Origin: Pelorhabdus rhamnosifermentans
Lineage (GTDB): Bacteria; Bacillota; Negativicutes; UMGS1260
Direction of reading: 5' to 3'
NCBI RefSeq assembly: GCF_018835585.1
Contig: NZ_JAHGVE010000020.1
Span: forward strand, 25,019 to 89,018
DNA: 64,000 nucleotides
A model generated the notes under the pieces. It had not been told where the DNA came from and searched no databases. It saw nothing but the letters and a program-made list of their open reading frames with translations. Below are positions 52,713 through 62,202 of the stretch, in pieces; the first letter of the stretch is position 1; every line of letters begins with the position of its first letter. The position numbers and the translations under genes are program-made.

Positions 52713-54350
52713 ATGACAACTAATCAAAATTTAACGCATCATACGAAGAAAGATAACTTTTTGCAAGGTGCTTTTATATTGACTATTGCCGGAGTTATTG
52801 TAAAAATTATCGGCTCGGTTAATTGGATTATTTTATCACGTGTCATCGGTGGTGAAGGGATTGGCTTATACATGATGGCCTTTCCCATTTATTTACTTGC
52901 TCTGAGTGTATCATCAGCTGGTGTACCTGTGGCTATTTCTATTATGACAGCAGAGCGATTGGCTTTGCACGATTATTTGGGAGCTAAAAAGGTTTTTCGG
53001 ACATCTTTGCGCCTCATGTTTGTAACAGGTGTTTTTTTTAGTATCTTGTTATATTTCGGGGCTCGCTGGCTTGTTGATTTTCATATCGTTCGGGATGCCC
53101 GCGCCTATTATGCCATACTTGCCTTAGCGCCGGCCGTGTTTTTTGTAACGATTTTGGCGAGCTACCGTGGCCATTTCCAAGGCTGGCAAACCATGACACC
53201 TACGGCTGTCTCGCAAATTGTTGAGCAACTTGTCCGTGTGGCAACGATGATTATTTTTGCTAATCTCCTTTTGCCGCGTGGACTGGAATTTGGTGCCGCG
53301 GGCGCTAGCTTCGGTGCTGCTCCGGCAGCTGCATCAGGTCTCTTAGTTTTGCTGTGGTATTCTTGGAAGATGCGAAAAAAATTTAAAAATGCTGAGCTTG
53401 AGGCGCGCCCAGAAAATTTACCACCTCTTCAGTCAAGCATGAAAATAATGAAGCGCATGATTAATTTGGCGCTGCCTGTTTCTTTTGCAAGCATTATGCT
53501 GCCTATTGTATCCAATTTAGATCTTGTGATTGTTCCCATGCGCCTTGAAGTAGCTGGCTATACGGTTTCGCAAGCGACGGAACTGTTTGGTTATTTGACA
53601 GGCATGGCCGTGCCGCTGATTAATCTTCTTACTATCTTAACGGCGTCTTTATCAACGAGTCTTGTTCCGGCTATTTCTGAAGCGGCTACACTTAAAGAAA
53701 ACAGCCGCATTCAGCAGCGTATTATGGCTGCCATGCGGCTATCTAATTTGATTACGATTCCAGGTTTTATTGGTTTGGCCCTATTAGCCTATCCCATTTC
53801 AGCTATGCTGTATGGTACACCCAAAGTCGGTGGTCCCCTTGAAGTACTGTCTATTTCAGTATTCTTGCTTGGCATTCACCAAGTGACGACAGGTGTTTTA
53901 CAAGGGCTGGGACACACGTATATTCCAGTAATTAATATGATTCTAGCAGCTACGATGAAAGTGTGTTTAAATTGGACCTTAACTGCTGTTCCTACGCTTG
54001 GCATTATTGGCGCTTCTTGGGCGACTGTGGCTGATGTGGGAATTGCGGCGGTCTTAAATTTGATTGTTGTGCAGCATTATACAGGTTGTAGCATTAATAT
54101 TCGCGATACAAAGAAGATTAGTTTAGCTGCTGCCATTATGGGTGCTATTATTTATTTTGGCTATTCCATGATGATGCAGCAATGTGGCAATAATATTATT
54201 GCTACTCTCGGGGCCTCATTTCTGGGCATGGTTATTTATGCCATATTGCTTGTTGTGCTTAAATGCGTTGAACACAGTGATATTGAAAGAATGCCTGTCG
54301 TAGGGAAAAAACTGGCGCAAGTGCTTGTAAAAGCGGGTCTTCTGCGTTAA
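52713..54350 (+). CDS. spoVB: SpoVB-family polysaccharide flippase
   Basis: 545 residues from ATG 52713 after TAGGAACG. About 14 transmembrane helices of the MOP superfamily: GAFILTIAGVIVKIIGSVNW, GGEGIGLYMMAFPIYLLALS, SVSSAGVPVAISIMTAERLA and LYGTPKVGGPLEVLSISVF. SpoVB-type proteins export lipid-linked precursors, in B. subtilis for the spore cortex. Its presence supports a spore-forming host. Convergent with yigZ, overlapping by four bases. Confidence 0.88.
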   Translation: MTTNQNLTHHTKKDNFLQGAFILTIAGVIVKIIGSVNWIILSRVIGGEGIGLYMMAFPIYLLALSVSSAGVPVAISIMTAERLALHDYLGAKKVFRTSLRLMFVTGVFFSILLYFGARWLVDFHIVRDARAYYAILALAPAVFFVTILASYRGHFQGWQTMTPTAVSQIVEQLVRVATMIIFANLLLPRGLEFGAAGASFGAAPAAASGLLVLLWYSWKMRKKFKNAELEARPENLPPLQSSMKIMKRMINLALPVSFASIMLPIVSNLDLVIVPMRLEVAGYTVSQATELFGYLTGMAVPLINLLTILTASLSTSLVPAISEAATLKENSRIQQRIMAAMRLSNLITIPGFIGLALLAYPISAMLYGTPKVGGPLEVLSISVFLLGIHQVTTGVLQGLGHTYIPVINMILAATMKVCLNWTLTAVPTLGIIGASWATVADVGIAAVLNLIVVQHYTGCSINIRDTKKISLAAAIMGAIIYFGYSMMMQQCGNNIIATLGASFLGMVIYAILLVVLKCVEHSDIERMPVVGKKLAQVLVKAGLLR

Positions 54351-54988
54351 TTTGTTTCAGCGGGAATTTCATCTACATATTCTTCACCGCAGGCTTTAAT
54401 TTGTCCGGTGCCATTTGTTTGTTCGTTCATCAATTGAATGAATTCTTCCTGGCAGTCGTGTCTGGCTAGCACTGTAAAGGATACGCGGTCCGTAAAGATT
54501 CGCTCGCGCAGGATAAAATGGTGGTTAATCAACTGATTTTCGAGGCCTCCTTGATAGGTGTAGTCTAAAGAGACTGTAAAACGGTCATAGCGTACTTTCG
54601 TAATAAGTCCGGCCGCCTGGAGGCCAAGGATGGCACTTTTACCATAGGCGCGCGTCAGGCCGCCTGCACCCAGTTTGATGCCGCCAAAATAGCGTGTGAC
54701 GACAATGACGGCATTTTTTATCGACTTTTTTCTGAGCACATCGAGTATGGGGCGTCCTGCCGTACCAGAGGGTTCTCCGTCGTCATCGGCTTTTTGAATA
54801 TCATCATGAAAGCCTAGGGTATAGGCTGAGCAGTTGTGTGTAGCATCAAAATGCTTTTTTTTAATATGCTGAATAAATTCTTGTGCAGCAAATTCTGTTG
54901 AGACGGCAGCTGTGTAGGCGATAAATAATGATTTTTGAATTTCATATTCAGCGCGGGCTTGTTTTTGTATAGTCAAGTATTCGTTCAT
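54347..54988 (-). CDS. yigZ: YigZ/IMPACT family protein (UPF0029)
   Basis: 213 residues. The N-terminal UPF0029 domain has KSLFIAYTAAVSTEFAAQEF, HFDATHNCSAYTLG, DDGEPSGTAGRPILDVL and VTRYFGGIKLGAGGLTRAYG, the family signature; the C-terminal ferredoxin-like domain (DUF1949) follows. Function not established; the eukaryotic relative modulates GCN2. Confidence 0.94.
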   Translation of the reverse strand: MNEYLTIQKQARAEYEIQKSLFIAYTAAVSTEFAAQEFIQHIKKKHFDATHNCSAYTLGFHDDIQKADDDGEPSGTAGRPILDVLRKKSIKNAVIVVTRYFGGIKLGAGGLTRAYGKSAILGLQAAGLITKVRYDRFTVSLDYTYQGGLENQLINHHFILRERIFTDRVSFTVLARHDCQEEFIQLMNEQTNGTGQIKACGEEYVDEIPAETN

Positions 54989-55032
54989 GGAAAAGTCCCC
55001 CAGATTATTTGTTTTGAAGCAAAGGAGAAGCG

Positions 55033-55785
55033 ATGTTCTACTTAATTAAATTTCTCTATACTGCTGTAATTTTGCCACCAGGCATTTTTATCCTGCTTTT
55101 AGCTGCTTTATCTGTCTGGTCTTGGCGTAAAAAACAGCCTGTCAGCAAATTTTTGGTCTTTATTACGGTCATTTTTTATGTGTGCAGTACAGGAATAATG
55201 AGTAATAGCGCGATTCGTTTCCTTGAAAGTCAGTATGTTCCTTCTTCCGAAGTTACGGGTGATGTTATTATTATGCTTGGTGGTGGGGCGACACTTGACA
55301 CCCCGAATATAGAAGGAAAAGGACATTTATCAGGATTTGCCGCCAATCGGTTGCTTACAGCGGCTCAGTTATATTATAAACTAAAGATCCCCATTATTGT
55401 TTCAGGAGGGCGAGTGTTTGAAACAACAGGCAAGGAAGCCGAAATTGCCCGTGCCACACTGCTACAGTTAGGGGTGCCTGCTGATCACATTATTATTGAA
55501 GATCAAAGCACGAATACAACAGAAAATGCCCGATTTAGCAAAGAAAAAATCCAGCAATACCATTTTGAGCAGCCTATTTTGGTCACGTCGGCCTTTCATA
55601 TGCCACGGGCTGTGAAGCAATTTGAAAAAGTGGGGGTTACTGTTCAGGCTTTTCCGACTGACTATCAGACGAATGTTCAGGGTAACTGGGATTTCCGTCA
55701 ATGGTGGCCAACGGCGGATGGATTGTACAATCTATCCTTAGCGATTAAGGAATATGTCGGACTCATTGTTGTACGCTGGTATTAG
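55033..55785 (+). CDS. YdcF-family DUF218 membrane protein
   Basis: 250 residues. Two N-terminal helices (TAVILPPGIFILLLAALSVW, KFLVFITVIFYVCSTGIMS) precede the DUF218 domain: DVIIMLGGGATLDTP, LKIPIIVSGGRVFETTG, EAEIARATLL, EDQSTNTTENARFSKE and VTSAFHMPRAVKQFEKVG. The family (ElyC/SanA/YdcF) is linked to envelope carrier-lipid or peptidoglycan metabolism in other bacteria. Confidence 0.92.
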   Translation: MFYLIKFLYTAVILPPGIFILLLAALSVWSWRKKQPVSKFLVFITVIFYVCSTGIMSNSAIRFLESQYVPSSEVTGDVIIMLGGGATLDTPNIEGKGHLSGFAANRLLTAAQLYYKLKIPIIVSGGRVFETTGKEAEIARATLLQLGVPADHIIIEDQSTNTTENARFSKEKIQQYHFEQPILVTSAFHMPRAVKQFEKVGVTVQAFPTDYQTNVQGNWDFRQWWPTADGLYNLSLAIKEYVGLIVVRWY

Positions 55786-55806
55786 TTTGGGGAGAGGAAT
55801 TTTATC

Positions 55807-56460
55807 ATGATGTATGATCGAATCTTGTTTGATCTTGATGGCACATTGACAGAGCCTAAAATAGGGATTACGAAGTCAGTCAATTATGCTTTGAAAAAAT
55901 TTGGTATTCATGTGACGGATTTAGACACATTAATTCCATTTATCGGACCGCCTCTAGTTGATTCGTTTATCGAATTTTATGGTTTTACACAAGAGCAGGC
56001 CTTAAAAGCTGTTGAATATTATCGCGAGTATTTTAGTGTGACAGGATTATTTGAAAATGGCGTCTATGACGGGATTGAAAACCTGCTTACGGAACTTGTT
56101 CGTCATGAGCGGCACCTGTTTGTTGCGACATCGAAGCCTACCGTTTTTGCTAAAAAGATTTTGGACCATTTTAAACTGACGAGCTATTTTGACAGCATCG
56201 TTGGCAGTAATCTTGATGGAACTTGTGTGAAAAAGGGGGATGTCATTCAGGTCGTCTTGAAAGAAGTTCCTTTAGTTGAGCGCAAGCGAACCGTTATGGT
56301 TGGTGATCGGCTGCATGATGTTTGCGGGGCGAAAGCATCGGGTATTGATTCCATTGGTGTGGCTTATGGTTACGGCGGAGCAGGGGAATTGCGCCAGGCA
56401 GGAGCTACGCACCTGGTCTACACCGTGGCTGAATTGCAGCAATTTTTACTTGGTGAATAG
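55807..56460 (+). CDS. HAD-family hydrolase (phosphoglycolate phosphatase-like)
   Basis: 217 residues. Motif I RILFDLDGTLTEP, motif II VATSKPT, motif III lysine near KKGDVIQVVLKE, motif IV MVGDRLHDVCGAKASG. Cap domain between I and II. Substrate unknown. 21 bp after the DUF218 gene, probably co-transcribed. Confidence 0.92.
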   Translation: MMYDRILFDLDGTLTEPKIGITKSVNYALKKFGIHVTDLDTLIPFIGPPLVDSFIEFYGFTQEQALKAVEYYREYFSVTGLFENGVYDGIENLLTELVRHERHLFVATSKPTVFAKKILDHFKLTSYFDSIVGSNLDGTCVKKGDVIQVVLKEVPLVERKRTVMVGDRLHDVCGAKASGIDSIGVAYGYGGAGELRQAGATHLVYTVAELQQFLLGE

Positions 56461-56490
56461 AGTTAAATAATAGAAGTCTTTGTTAGTATA

Positions 56491-56540
56491 AGCAAAAAAA
56501 ATTATGGACGATATACCGTTCGTATTCTTTTTTTGCTTTT
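56491..56540. terminator. Terminator before the citrate locus
   Basis: AGCAAAAAAA at 56491 pairs with TTTTTTTGCT ending at 56537 around a loop containing ATGGACG/CGTAT, with a T-rich tail. Confidence 0.75.
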
Positions 56541-56585
56541 TATTTTACTAAAATAATAAATCGATCTTTTTGTTCTATTTTTAAC

Positions 56586-56603
56586 AAAATGACCAAAATG
56601 ACC
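56586..56603 (+). repeat. Tandem direct repeat upstream of the citrate transporter gene
   Basis: AAAATGACC occurs twice in direct succession about 85 bases before the transporter gene. It could be part of a CitB/CRP-like binding region; no more can be said. Confidence 0.4.
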
Positions 56604-56686
56604 AAAAACTTTTCTTGAATACAAATTAATGTTATTTTTTAAATAGGCAGAAAATTTGTCTAATAGAAAATAGGAGGTTATTTGGA

Positions 56687-58087
56687 TTGAGTAAGAAAAT
56701 GCGTGCTATTATTACTTTACTACCTTTAATTGTGATTTGGCTCATACCCGTTCCGAACGGATTAACCCCGCAGGCTTGGCATTTATTCGCTATTTTTATG
56801 GCTACTGTATTTGGATTTGTTTTGTCACCGCTTGCGAATGGGTCTATTGCTCTGATGAGCCTTGTTTTTGCCATACTAACAGGAAATTTGACCCTGGCTC
56901 AGGCGCTGTCGTCTTTTGCTAACAGTACAGTATGGCTGATTGTTTCTGCTTTCTTGTTTGCCAAAGGTTTTATTTTAACGGGTCTAGGTAAAAGAATTGC
57001 CTATATGATTACCCGCGCCTTTGGTGATAGTACATTGAAGCTGGCTTATTCTCTTGCAATCAGCGATGTGATCATTGGACCTGCAACACCATCCAATACA
57101 GCACGTGCTGGCGGCGTACTTTTCCCTATCGTATCTAGTTTGTGTGCTTCTTTTGATTCTCTACCTGGACCGACAGCAAAAAAATTGGGAAATTTTTTGA
57201 TGCTGTCATCATTTCATGTGGATATTATTGTTTCCACTATGTTTTTAACAGCTATGGCTGCCAATCCTTTAGCAGCTGAATTAGCTAAGAAAACTTTAGG
57301 TGTCAGTATTAGTTGGGGAGCTTGGTTTCAAGCTGCCATTGTGCCTGGCATTATTGGCCTAATTGTCATTCCTTTCTTCATTTACAAGATGTGCCCGCCA
57401 GAACTCAAGAAAACCCCTGAAGCCAAGGAGTTTGCTAAAAAAGAACTTGAAAAAATGGGACCTGCTTCGAAGCGGGAAAAAATGATGTTTGGTGTTTTTA
57501 TTCTTTCACTTATTCTATGGGCAACGTCGACGATTACCAAAATTGATGCAACAACCGTTGCTTTGCTTGGTGTTTGTATTATGCTTGCAACCGATGTTAT
57601 TCAATGGGGTGAAGTTATTGGTGCAACGAAAGCTTGGGATTCACTTGTTTGGGTAGGTGCTGTTGTTGGTTTGGCTGGATTTTTAAATACAACAGGCTTT
57701 ATTGGTTGGTTTGCAAAATCAGTCGCAGCTATGTTGGTCGGAACAAATTGGATGGTTGCTTTTATTGTTGCTGTTCTTGTTTATATGTATTCTCATTATG
57801 CTTTTGCCAGTATGACGGCTCATGTTACAGCCATGTATGCGGCACTGGCGGCTGTGGCCGTGGCGGCAGGAGCGCCGACCTTTCTGACGGTTCTTGCACT
57901 TGCTTTTACAGCGAATATTTGCGGTTGTATGACTCATTATGGTACAGGTCCGGCTCCGATTTACTTTGGTGCAGGTTATGTTAGCCAAGGTGAGTGGTGG
58001 AAGATTGGATTCCTTGTTTCTGTCCTTCACCTGGTTATTTGGATTGGAATTGGCGGTATTTGGTGGAAAATTCTTGGTCTCTGGTAA
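56687..58087 (+). CDS. DASS-family anion symporter/antiporter (CitT/SLC13 type)
   Basis: 466 residues with about 12 helices. The start is TTG at 56687, nine bases after TAGGAGG; the ATG at 56699 lies too far. IGPATPSNTARAGGVLFPIV (the SNT substrate motif) and the second repeat VGLAGFLNTTGFIGWFAKS, ICGCMTHYGTGPAPIYFGAG with its GTG/TxP segment are the signatures. It probably imports citrate (perhaps against succinate or acetate), since it precedes the CitA/CitB and citrate lyase genes. Confidence 0.88.
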   Translation: MSKKMRAIITLLPLIVIWLIPVPNGLTPQAWHLFAIFMATVFGFVLSPLANGSIALMSLVFAILTGNLTLAQALSSFANSTVWLIVSAFLFAKGFILTGLGKRIAYMITRAFGDSTLKLAYSLAISDVIIGPATPSNTARAGGVLFPIVSSLCASFDSLPGPTAKKLGNFLMLSSFHVDIIVSTMFLTAMAANPLAAELAKKTLGVSISWGAWFQAAIVPGIIGLIVIPFFIYKMCPPELKKTPEAKEFAKKELEKMGPASKREKMMFGVFILSLILWATSTITKIDATTVALLGVCIMLATDVIQWGEVIGATKAWDSLVWVGAVVGLAGFLNTTGFIGWFAKSVAAMLVGTNWMVAFIVAVLVYMYSHYAFASMTAHVTAMYAALAAVAVAAGAPTFLTVLALAFTANICGCMTHYGTGPAPIYFGAGYVSQGEWWKIGFLVSVLHLVIWIGIGGIWWKILGLW

Positions 58088-58141
58088 TAGAGAGGATTCT
58101 GTTACACTGCGTCGAATTCCCTGTCTAGGGAGTGAAGAGGT

Positions 58142-59722
58142 TTGATAGGGACGAGAAGACTGCCCATTCATTATCACATTATGATTCTGACGGTGACCTT
58201 GGTATGCTTGGTACTTGTTGTTTCCGGCTATTTCGCCATCAAGAATATGGACCAGCAAATTGAGGAGAATATAACAAAACAAGCTTTGAATATGGGGCGG
58301 TTACTTGCTTCGGATGCTTTTGTCATAAGAGCCATGCAGTCGGATCATCCTTCAGCGAGTCTGCAGCCCTATGCCGAGCGTTGGCGAATTACGACAGGAG
58401 CCTCTTTCATCGTTTTTGCTAATATGCAGCAAATCCGTTTTACTCATACTATTCCTGAAAATATTGGCAAGCCATTAACAGATTTATATCGCGAACCTGT
58501 TCTTCATGGCGAAGAATATGTTTATTCCGGTAAAGGGAGTCTCGATCCGTCTTTGCGGGCTAATGTGCCGATATTCAATGATCTTGGAGTACAAATCGGG
58601 TTAGTTTCGATTGGCTTTGATCTTGCTGCAATGAAGGATCAAGAGGAACAAGCTACAAAACTTACTTTGTATGGTTTGTTCATAGCATTGGCAGCTAGTA
58701 TTGTCGGATCGATCTTGGTTGCCGGTCATATAAAAAAAGCCATTCATGGATTGGAACCTTATGAGATTGCCAGTTTAATGCAGGAACGTGAAGCAACACT
58801 TGCTGCTCTTCATGAAGGTTTAGTCTCTGTAGATAAAGACGGTAGGATTGGTCTGATTAATAAAGAAGCTGCCAGGGTATTTGGTATCAACCAGGATAGT
58901 CTGCTAGGCTGTTCCTTTCGTGATCTTTTGGGTTCCGATCATCTTGGCGAGGTTATTCATACAGGTAAAGCTTTGTATAATCAAGAATTTCGTGTAAAAG
59001 ATATAATTATTGTGTCCAATAGTGTTCCTATTTTTGTTGAGGGACAAGTGATTGGTGCGGTTTTTACTTTTCGCGATCGGACAGAAATTTCACGTTTGGC
59101 GGAAGAAATGACAGGCGTTCATCGTTTTGTTGATTTGCTTCGGGCGCAAGCGCATGAATTTAAGAATAAGCTTCATACTGTGTCTGGCTTGATTCAGCTG
59201 GGTTGTTATGAGCAGGCAGTTAACTATATTGTGGAGAATGCTTCAAATCATCAAGGTAATTTTGAACAACTTCGTAGTCAAATCAAAGACTCCGTTACAT
59301 TTGGATTATTGTATGGAAAGTCTAATCGTGCGGAGGAACTGGGAATTCAGATGACCATTGATCCCAAAACGAGCTTGGGAATTTTGCCAGGCAGTATGAC
59401 AAGTGGCGATTTAGTGATTATTTTAGGTAATTTGATTGAAAATGCTTTTGAGGCTGTTATTGATGAAACGGATAAGCGCGTTCGGGTGAAAATCGAGCAA
59501 GTCCATCAGCTGGTTACGATTGAAGTGGAAAATAGTGGTCCAGCCATTGCGTCTGATTTGGGTGATGAAATTTTTCTTCGCGGAGTTTCTACGAAAGGAG
59601 AAAGTCGCGGTGTAGGTCTTGCACTTGTATCAGAGAAAGTTTCGATTCATAGCGGCAAAATTTTTTATTGCAATCAACCAGCAGGTGGTGTACTCTTTAC
59701 AGTGATCATTCCGGACAAATAA
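58142..59722 (+). CDS. CitA/DcuS-family sensor histidine kinase
   Basis: 526 residues. A first helix (IMILTVTLVCLVLVVSGYFA), an extracytoplasmic PAS-like domain (about 38-175, with QALNMGRLLASDAFVIRAMQ, WRITTGASFIVFANMQQIRF), a second helix (LFIALAASIVGSILVAG), a cytoplasmic PAS (about 215-330) and a kinase domain: the H-box QAHEFKNKLHTVSGLIQLG, N-box IILGNLIENAFEAVID and G-box STKGESRGVGLAL. TTG at 58142 follows GAAGAGG closely. It should sense citrate or a C4-dicarboxylate outside the cell and phosphorylate the next protein. Confidence 0.92.
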   Translation: MIGTRRLPIHYHIMILTVTLVCLVLVVSGYFAIKNMDQQIEENITKQALNMGRLLASDAFVIRAMQSDHPSASLQPYAERWRITTGASFIVFANMQQIRFTHTIPENIGKPLTDLYREPVLHGEEYVYSGKGSLDPSLRANVPIFNDLGVQIGLVSIGFDLAAMKDQEEQATKLTLYGLFIALAASIVGSILVAGHIKKAIHGLEPYEIASLMQEREATLAALHEGLVSVDKDGRIGLINKEAARVFGINQDSLLGCSFRDLLGSDHLGEVIHTGKALYNQEFRVKDIIIVSNSVPIFVEGQVIGAVFTFRDRTEISRLAEEMTGVHRFVDLLRAQAHEFKNKLHTVSGLIQLGCYEQAVNYIVENASNHQGNFEQLRSQIKDSVTFGLLYGKSNRAEELGIQMTIDPKTSLGILPGSMTSGDLVIILGNLIENAFEAVIDETDKRVRVKIEQVHQLVTIEVENSGPAIASDLGDEIFLRGVSTKGESRGVGLALVSEKVSIHSGKIFYCNQPAGGVLFTVIIPDK

Positions 59723-59731
59723 GGTGATAAT

Positions 59732-60406
59732 ATGAAAAATATAAAAGTGCTTATTGTTGAGGATGATCCAATGGTGGCCGATATTAATCGCAAGTTTACT
59801 GAAGCTGTGAGTGGCTTTACCGTCATAGGTACTGCAGTCAATGGTAAGCAGGCAATCGAATTTATTGATAAGGAACTTCCGGATCTCATTCTTTTAGATG
59901 TGTATATGCCTCAGGTTGATGGACTAAAAGTGTTGTCGCTCCTTCGAAAACAAGAGATACTTGTGGACATTATTCTCATTACTGCCGCAAGCGATGGAGA
60001 GACGATTCAGAAAATTGTTCGCTCCGGTGTCGTAGATTATCTGATTAAACCTTTTAAATTTGACCGTTTTCGCGCGGCATTAGAATCATATCGTGATTTT
60101 AAAGAAACTGTCGAGCGCAAGGAAACTTTTAGTCAGAAAGAACTGGATAAGTTTTTAGCGGCGAAAAAACGGGTAGCTGATTTGGTATTACCGAAAAATC
60201 TTCATAACCAAACATTATCCGCAATTATTGAGTTTCTGGCGGGTCAGACGAAGCCGCAGTCTGCTGAAGAAGTTGCTGAATGCGTCGGCATTTCTCGTGT
60301 CACGGCTAGACGTTATCTCGAATATTTTGTCACGGAAGGCAGGGTTGTAATGGTGTTGGATTATTTGCCCTTAGGGCGGCCCATACATCGTTATCAGATT
60401 AAATGA
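59732..60406 (+). CDS. CitB/DcuR-family response regulator
   Basis: 224 residues. Receiver: VLIVEDDPMVADINRKF (acidic pocket), LPDLILLDVYMPQVDG (phosphorylated Asp), LITAASDG, and VVDYLIKPFKFDRF (Lys). The C-terminus has a winged helix-turn-helix with SAEEVAECVGISRVTARRYL, typical of CitB/DcuR. Nine bases after the kinase stop. Overlaps the citXG gene by four bases (ATGA). Confidence 0.93.
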   Translation: MKNIKVLIVEDDPMVADINRKFTEAVSGFTVIGTAVNGKQAIEFIDKELPDLILLDVYMPQVDGLKVLSLLRKQEILVDIILITAASDGETIQKIVRSGVVDYLIKPFKFDRFRAALESYRDFKETVERKETFSQKELDKFLAAKKRVADLVLPKNLHNQTLSAIIEFLAGQTKPQSAEEVAECVGISRVTARRYLEYFVTEGRVVMVLDYLPLGRPIHRYQIK

Positions 60407-61794
60407 CTCATTTATTTGAAGGTGTTTCTATTTCCTTAGCGGATTTACTGGCAGCTAAAGAGCAGCGCCAGCAACGACAAAACGTATTGCGCAATGAACA
60501 TCATTTGCCTCTTATTAGCATTACTATTAATATGCCTGGATCAGTGAAAAATACGGTATTAACGCGTAGCCTTTGTGATTATGCTGCTTACGAACTGAAA
60601 AAATCACTGCCTATTATTGCCGAACAAAGAGTTTACTTGCCAACAGGGCCAGAGGCCTTGCTTGTGACTACGGTTGATGCTTATGAGGCTAAAAAACAGT
60701 GTGCCGCTCTGGAAGGCGGTCAGTCTTTTGCTCGGTTGCTTGATTTAGATGTGTTTACTGCTGAGGGAGAAATTCTCTCGGCGCAGGCTTCACGGGGACT
60801 GCGTACGTGTTATGTTTGTGGTCAACCAGCTGTATATTGTATGCGTGAATTTCGTCATAGTCAGGCGGAAATTCAGCAGGCTGTTAAGGCATTGTTTCAG
60901 CAGTTTTTAGCAGAACAGTCTCGTCATATTAGTGCTCAAGCAGAAAAAATTGCTGCTCTGGCTGTGGAATCCATGTTGTACGAAGTAACGTGTACACCGT
61001 CACCGGGACTTGTGAATCGCGTTAATAGCGGTGCCCATAAGGATATGGACTTTTATACCTTTATGACAAGTACGGCGGCACTCTCGGGGTCACTGGAGCG
61101 GTTTGCTCAGGCTGGGCTAACTTTTTCTGGCCCTCTTGCTGAGTTACTTCCTGTATTGCGTATTATCGGTCAAGCGGGTGAAGACGCCATGTTTCAGGCT
61201 ACCCAAGGTGTTAACACGCAAAAAGGTTTGATTTTTTCGCTAGGCATTGTGACAGCTGTTACGGCTTTCTTACTTGCCCGCCATGAATTCAGTGAGGAAG
61301 CTTTATATCAAGCAGTGGCGCAAATGACAGAGGGAATGGTTCGTCGTGAACTTGCCGGACGTCAGGATGTGGAAGAACATAAATTAACAGCAGGCGAAAA
61401 ATTGTATAAACTCTATCAAATAGCCGGCATTCGTGGCGAAATGGAACAGGGACTGCCAGCTGTACGCTGTCAGAGTCTTCCACAATTGCGACATTCTTTA
61501 AAGCAAGGTCTGGCTGTCAATGAAGCTTTAATTGAAACGCTACTCAGGCTGATGACCTGTGTGGATGATACAACGGTAATGAACCGGCATTCGCCGGAAA
61601 AAATGCGTCTGTGGGTAAAGCAGCAAGTAGAACCCGTTTTTGCAGCAGGCGGTTTGGCAAAAATTGAAGGGCGAAGGCAGCTTGAACTGATGGAGCAGAA
61701 CTTTATTGCGCAAAATGTCAGTCCTGGCGGCGCTGCTGATCTTTTGGCTGTAACGTGGTTTATTTATCGCGCTAATCAAACTTTGGGGAGTTGA
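60403..61794 (+). CDS. citXG: CitX-CitG fusion (citrate lyase cofactor synthesis and transfer)
   Basis: 463 residues. N-terminal CitX part (about 1-175): ISLADLLAAKEQRQQRQNVL, LISITINMPGSVKNT, RLLDLDVFTAEGEIL and RTCYVCGQPA. C-terminal CitG part (about 180-463): VESMLYEVTCTPSPGLVNRV, SGAHKDMDFYTFMTSTAAL, TQGVNTQKGLIFSLG and NQDVEEH-like and VDDTTVMNRHSPE. CitG makes the triphosphoribosyl-dephospho-CoA precursor and CitX attaches it to CitD. This fusion is known in other lyase clusters. It lies between regulator and lyase genes. Confidence 0.92.
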   Translation: MTHLFEGVSISLADLLAAKEQRQQRQNVLRNEHHLPLISITINMPGSVKNTVLTRSLCDYAAYELKKSLPIIAEQRVYLPTGPEALLVTTVDAYEAKKQCAALEGGQSFARLLDLDVFTAEGEILSAQASRGLRTCYVCGQPAVYCMREFRHSQAEIQQAVKALFQQFLAEQSRHISAQAEKIAALAVESMLYEVTCTPSPGLVNRVNSGAHKDMDFYTFMTSTAALSGSLERFAQAGLTFSGPLAELLPVLRIIGQAGEDAMFQATQGVNTQKGLIFSLGIVTAVTAFLLARHEFSEEALYQAVAQMTEGMVRRELAGRQDVEEHKLTAGEKLYKLYQIAGIRGEMEQGLPAVRCQSLPQLRHSLKQGLAVNEALIETLLRLMTCVDDTTVMNRHSPEKMRLWVKQQVEPVFAAGGLAKIEGRRQLELMEQNFIAQNVSPGGAADLLAVTWFIYRANQTLGS

Positions 61795-61920
61795 AAAGCA
61801 GCTAGATTTTGTGCTAAACTAAGATAATAAGATTTGGTATGCCGTATACAATGATTTCGTCCGTATACTGTATACTTTCATAATTTATACTTTAACAAAA
61901 AAACACCTGGAGGGATAAAG
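61795..61920 (+). promoter_or_regulatory. Promoter region of the citDEF genes with GTATAC repeats
   Basis: CGTATAC at 61843, CGTATAC at 61862 and GTATAC at 61870 form a cluster about 60 bases before citD; the first two are 19 bp apart. They may be CitB- or repressor-binding sites. CTGGAGGG precedes citD at good distance. Confidence 0.4.
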
Positions 61921-62193
61921 ATGAGTCAGATTAAAAAAATGGCAATCGCCGGAACGATGGAATCCAATGATATCTTAATTACCGTCGCCCCGGCAGCAGC
62001 CGGAGCGGGGATCGCAATTGAACTAACGAGCCCCGTATTAAAGCAATACGGCAGGCAAATGAAAGCCATAATTGAAGAAGTTTTAGCTGAGCATCATGTA
62101 ACAGATGCCGTCATTAATGGCAGTGATAAAGGTGCATTAGATTGCACAATCAAAGCGCGGTTAATTACCGCGCTGGAAAGAGCAGGGGAGTGA
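61921..62193 (+). CDS. citD: Citrate lyase gamma chain (acyl carrier protein)
   Basis: 90 residues. KKMAIAGTMESNDILITVAP contains the Ser that receives the prosthetic group, and VINGSDKGALDCTIKARLIT follows. It carries the acetyl-thioester of the enzyme. Confidence 0.95.
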   Translation: MSQIKKMAIAGTMESNDILITVAPAAAGAGIAIELTSPVLKQYGRQMKAIIEEVLAEHHVTDAVINGSDKGALDCTIKARLITALERAGE

Positions 62194-62202
62194 ATTTAAG
62201 AA

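Noticed and set aside
57719..58282. A 187-codon minus-strand frame in the citrate transporter gene
   Set aside because: It is the shadow of a membrane protein gene; composition is not protein-like and there is no start signal.
61843..61875. An rRNA-like or tRNA promoter from the GTATAC cluster
   Set aside because: No stable-RNA gene follows; the cluster precedes citD, so it is treated as a possible operator.
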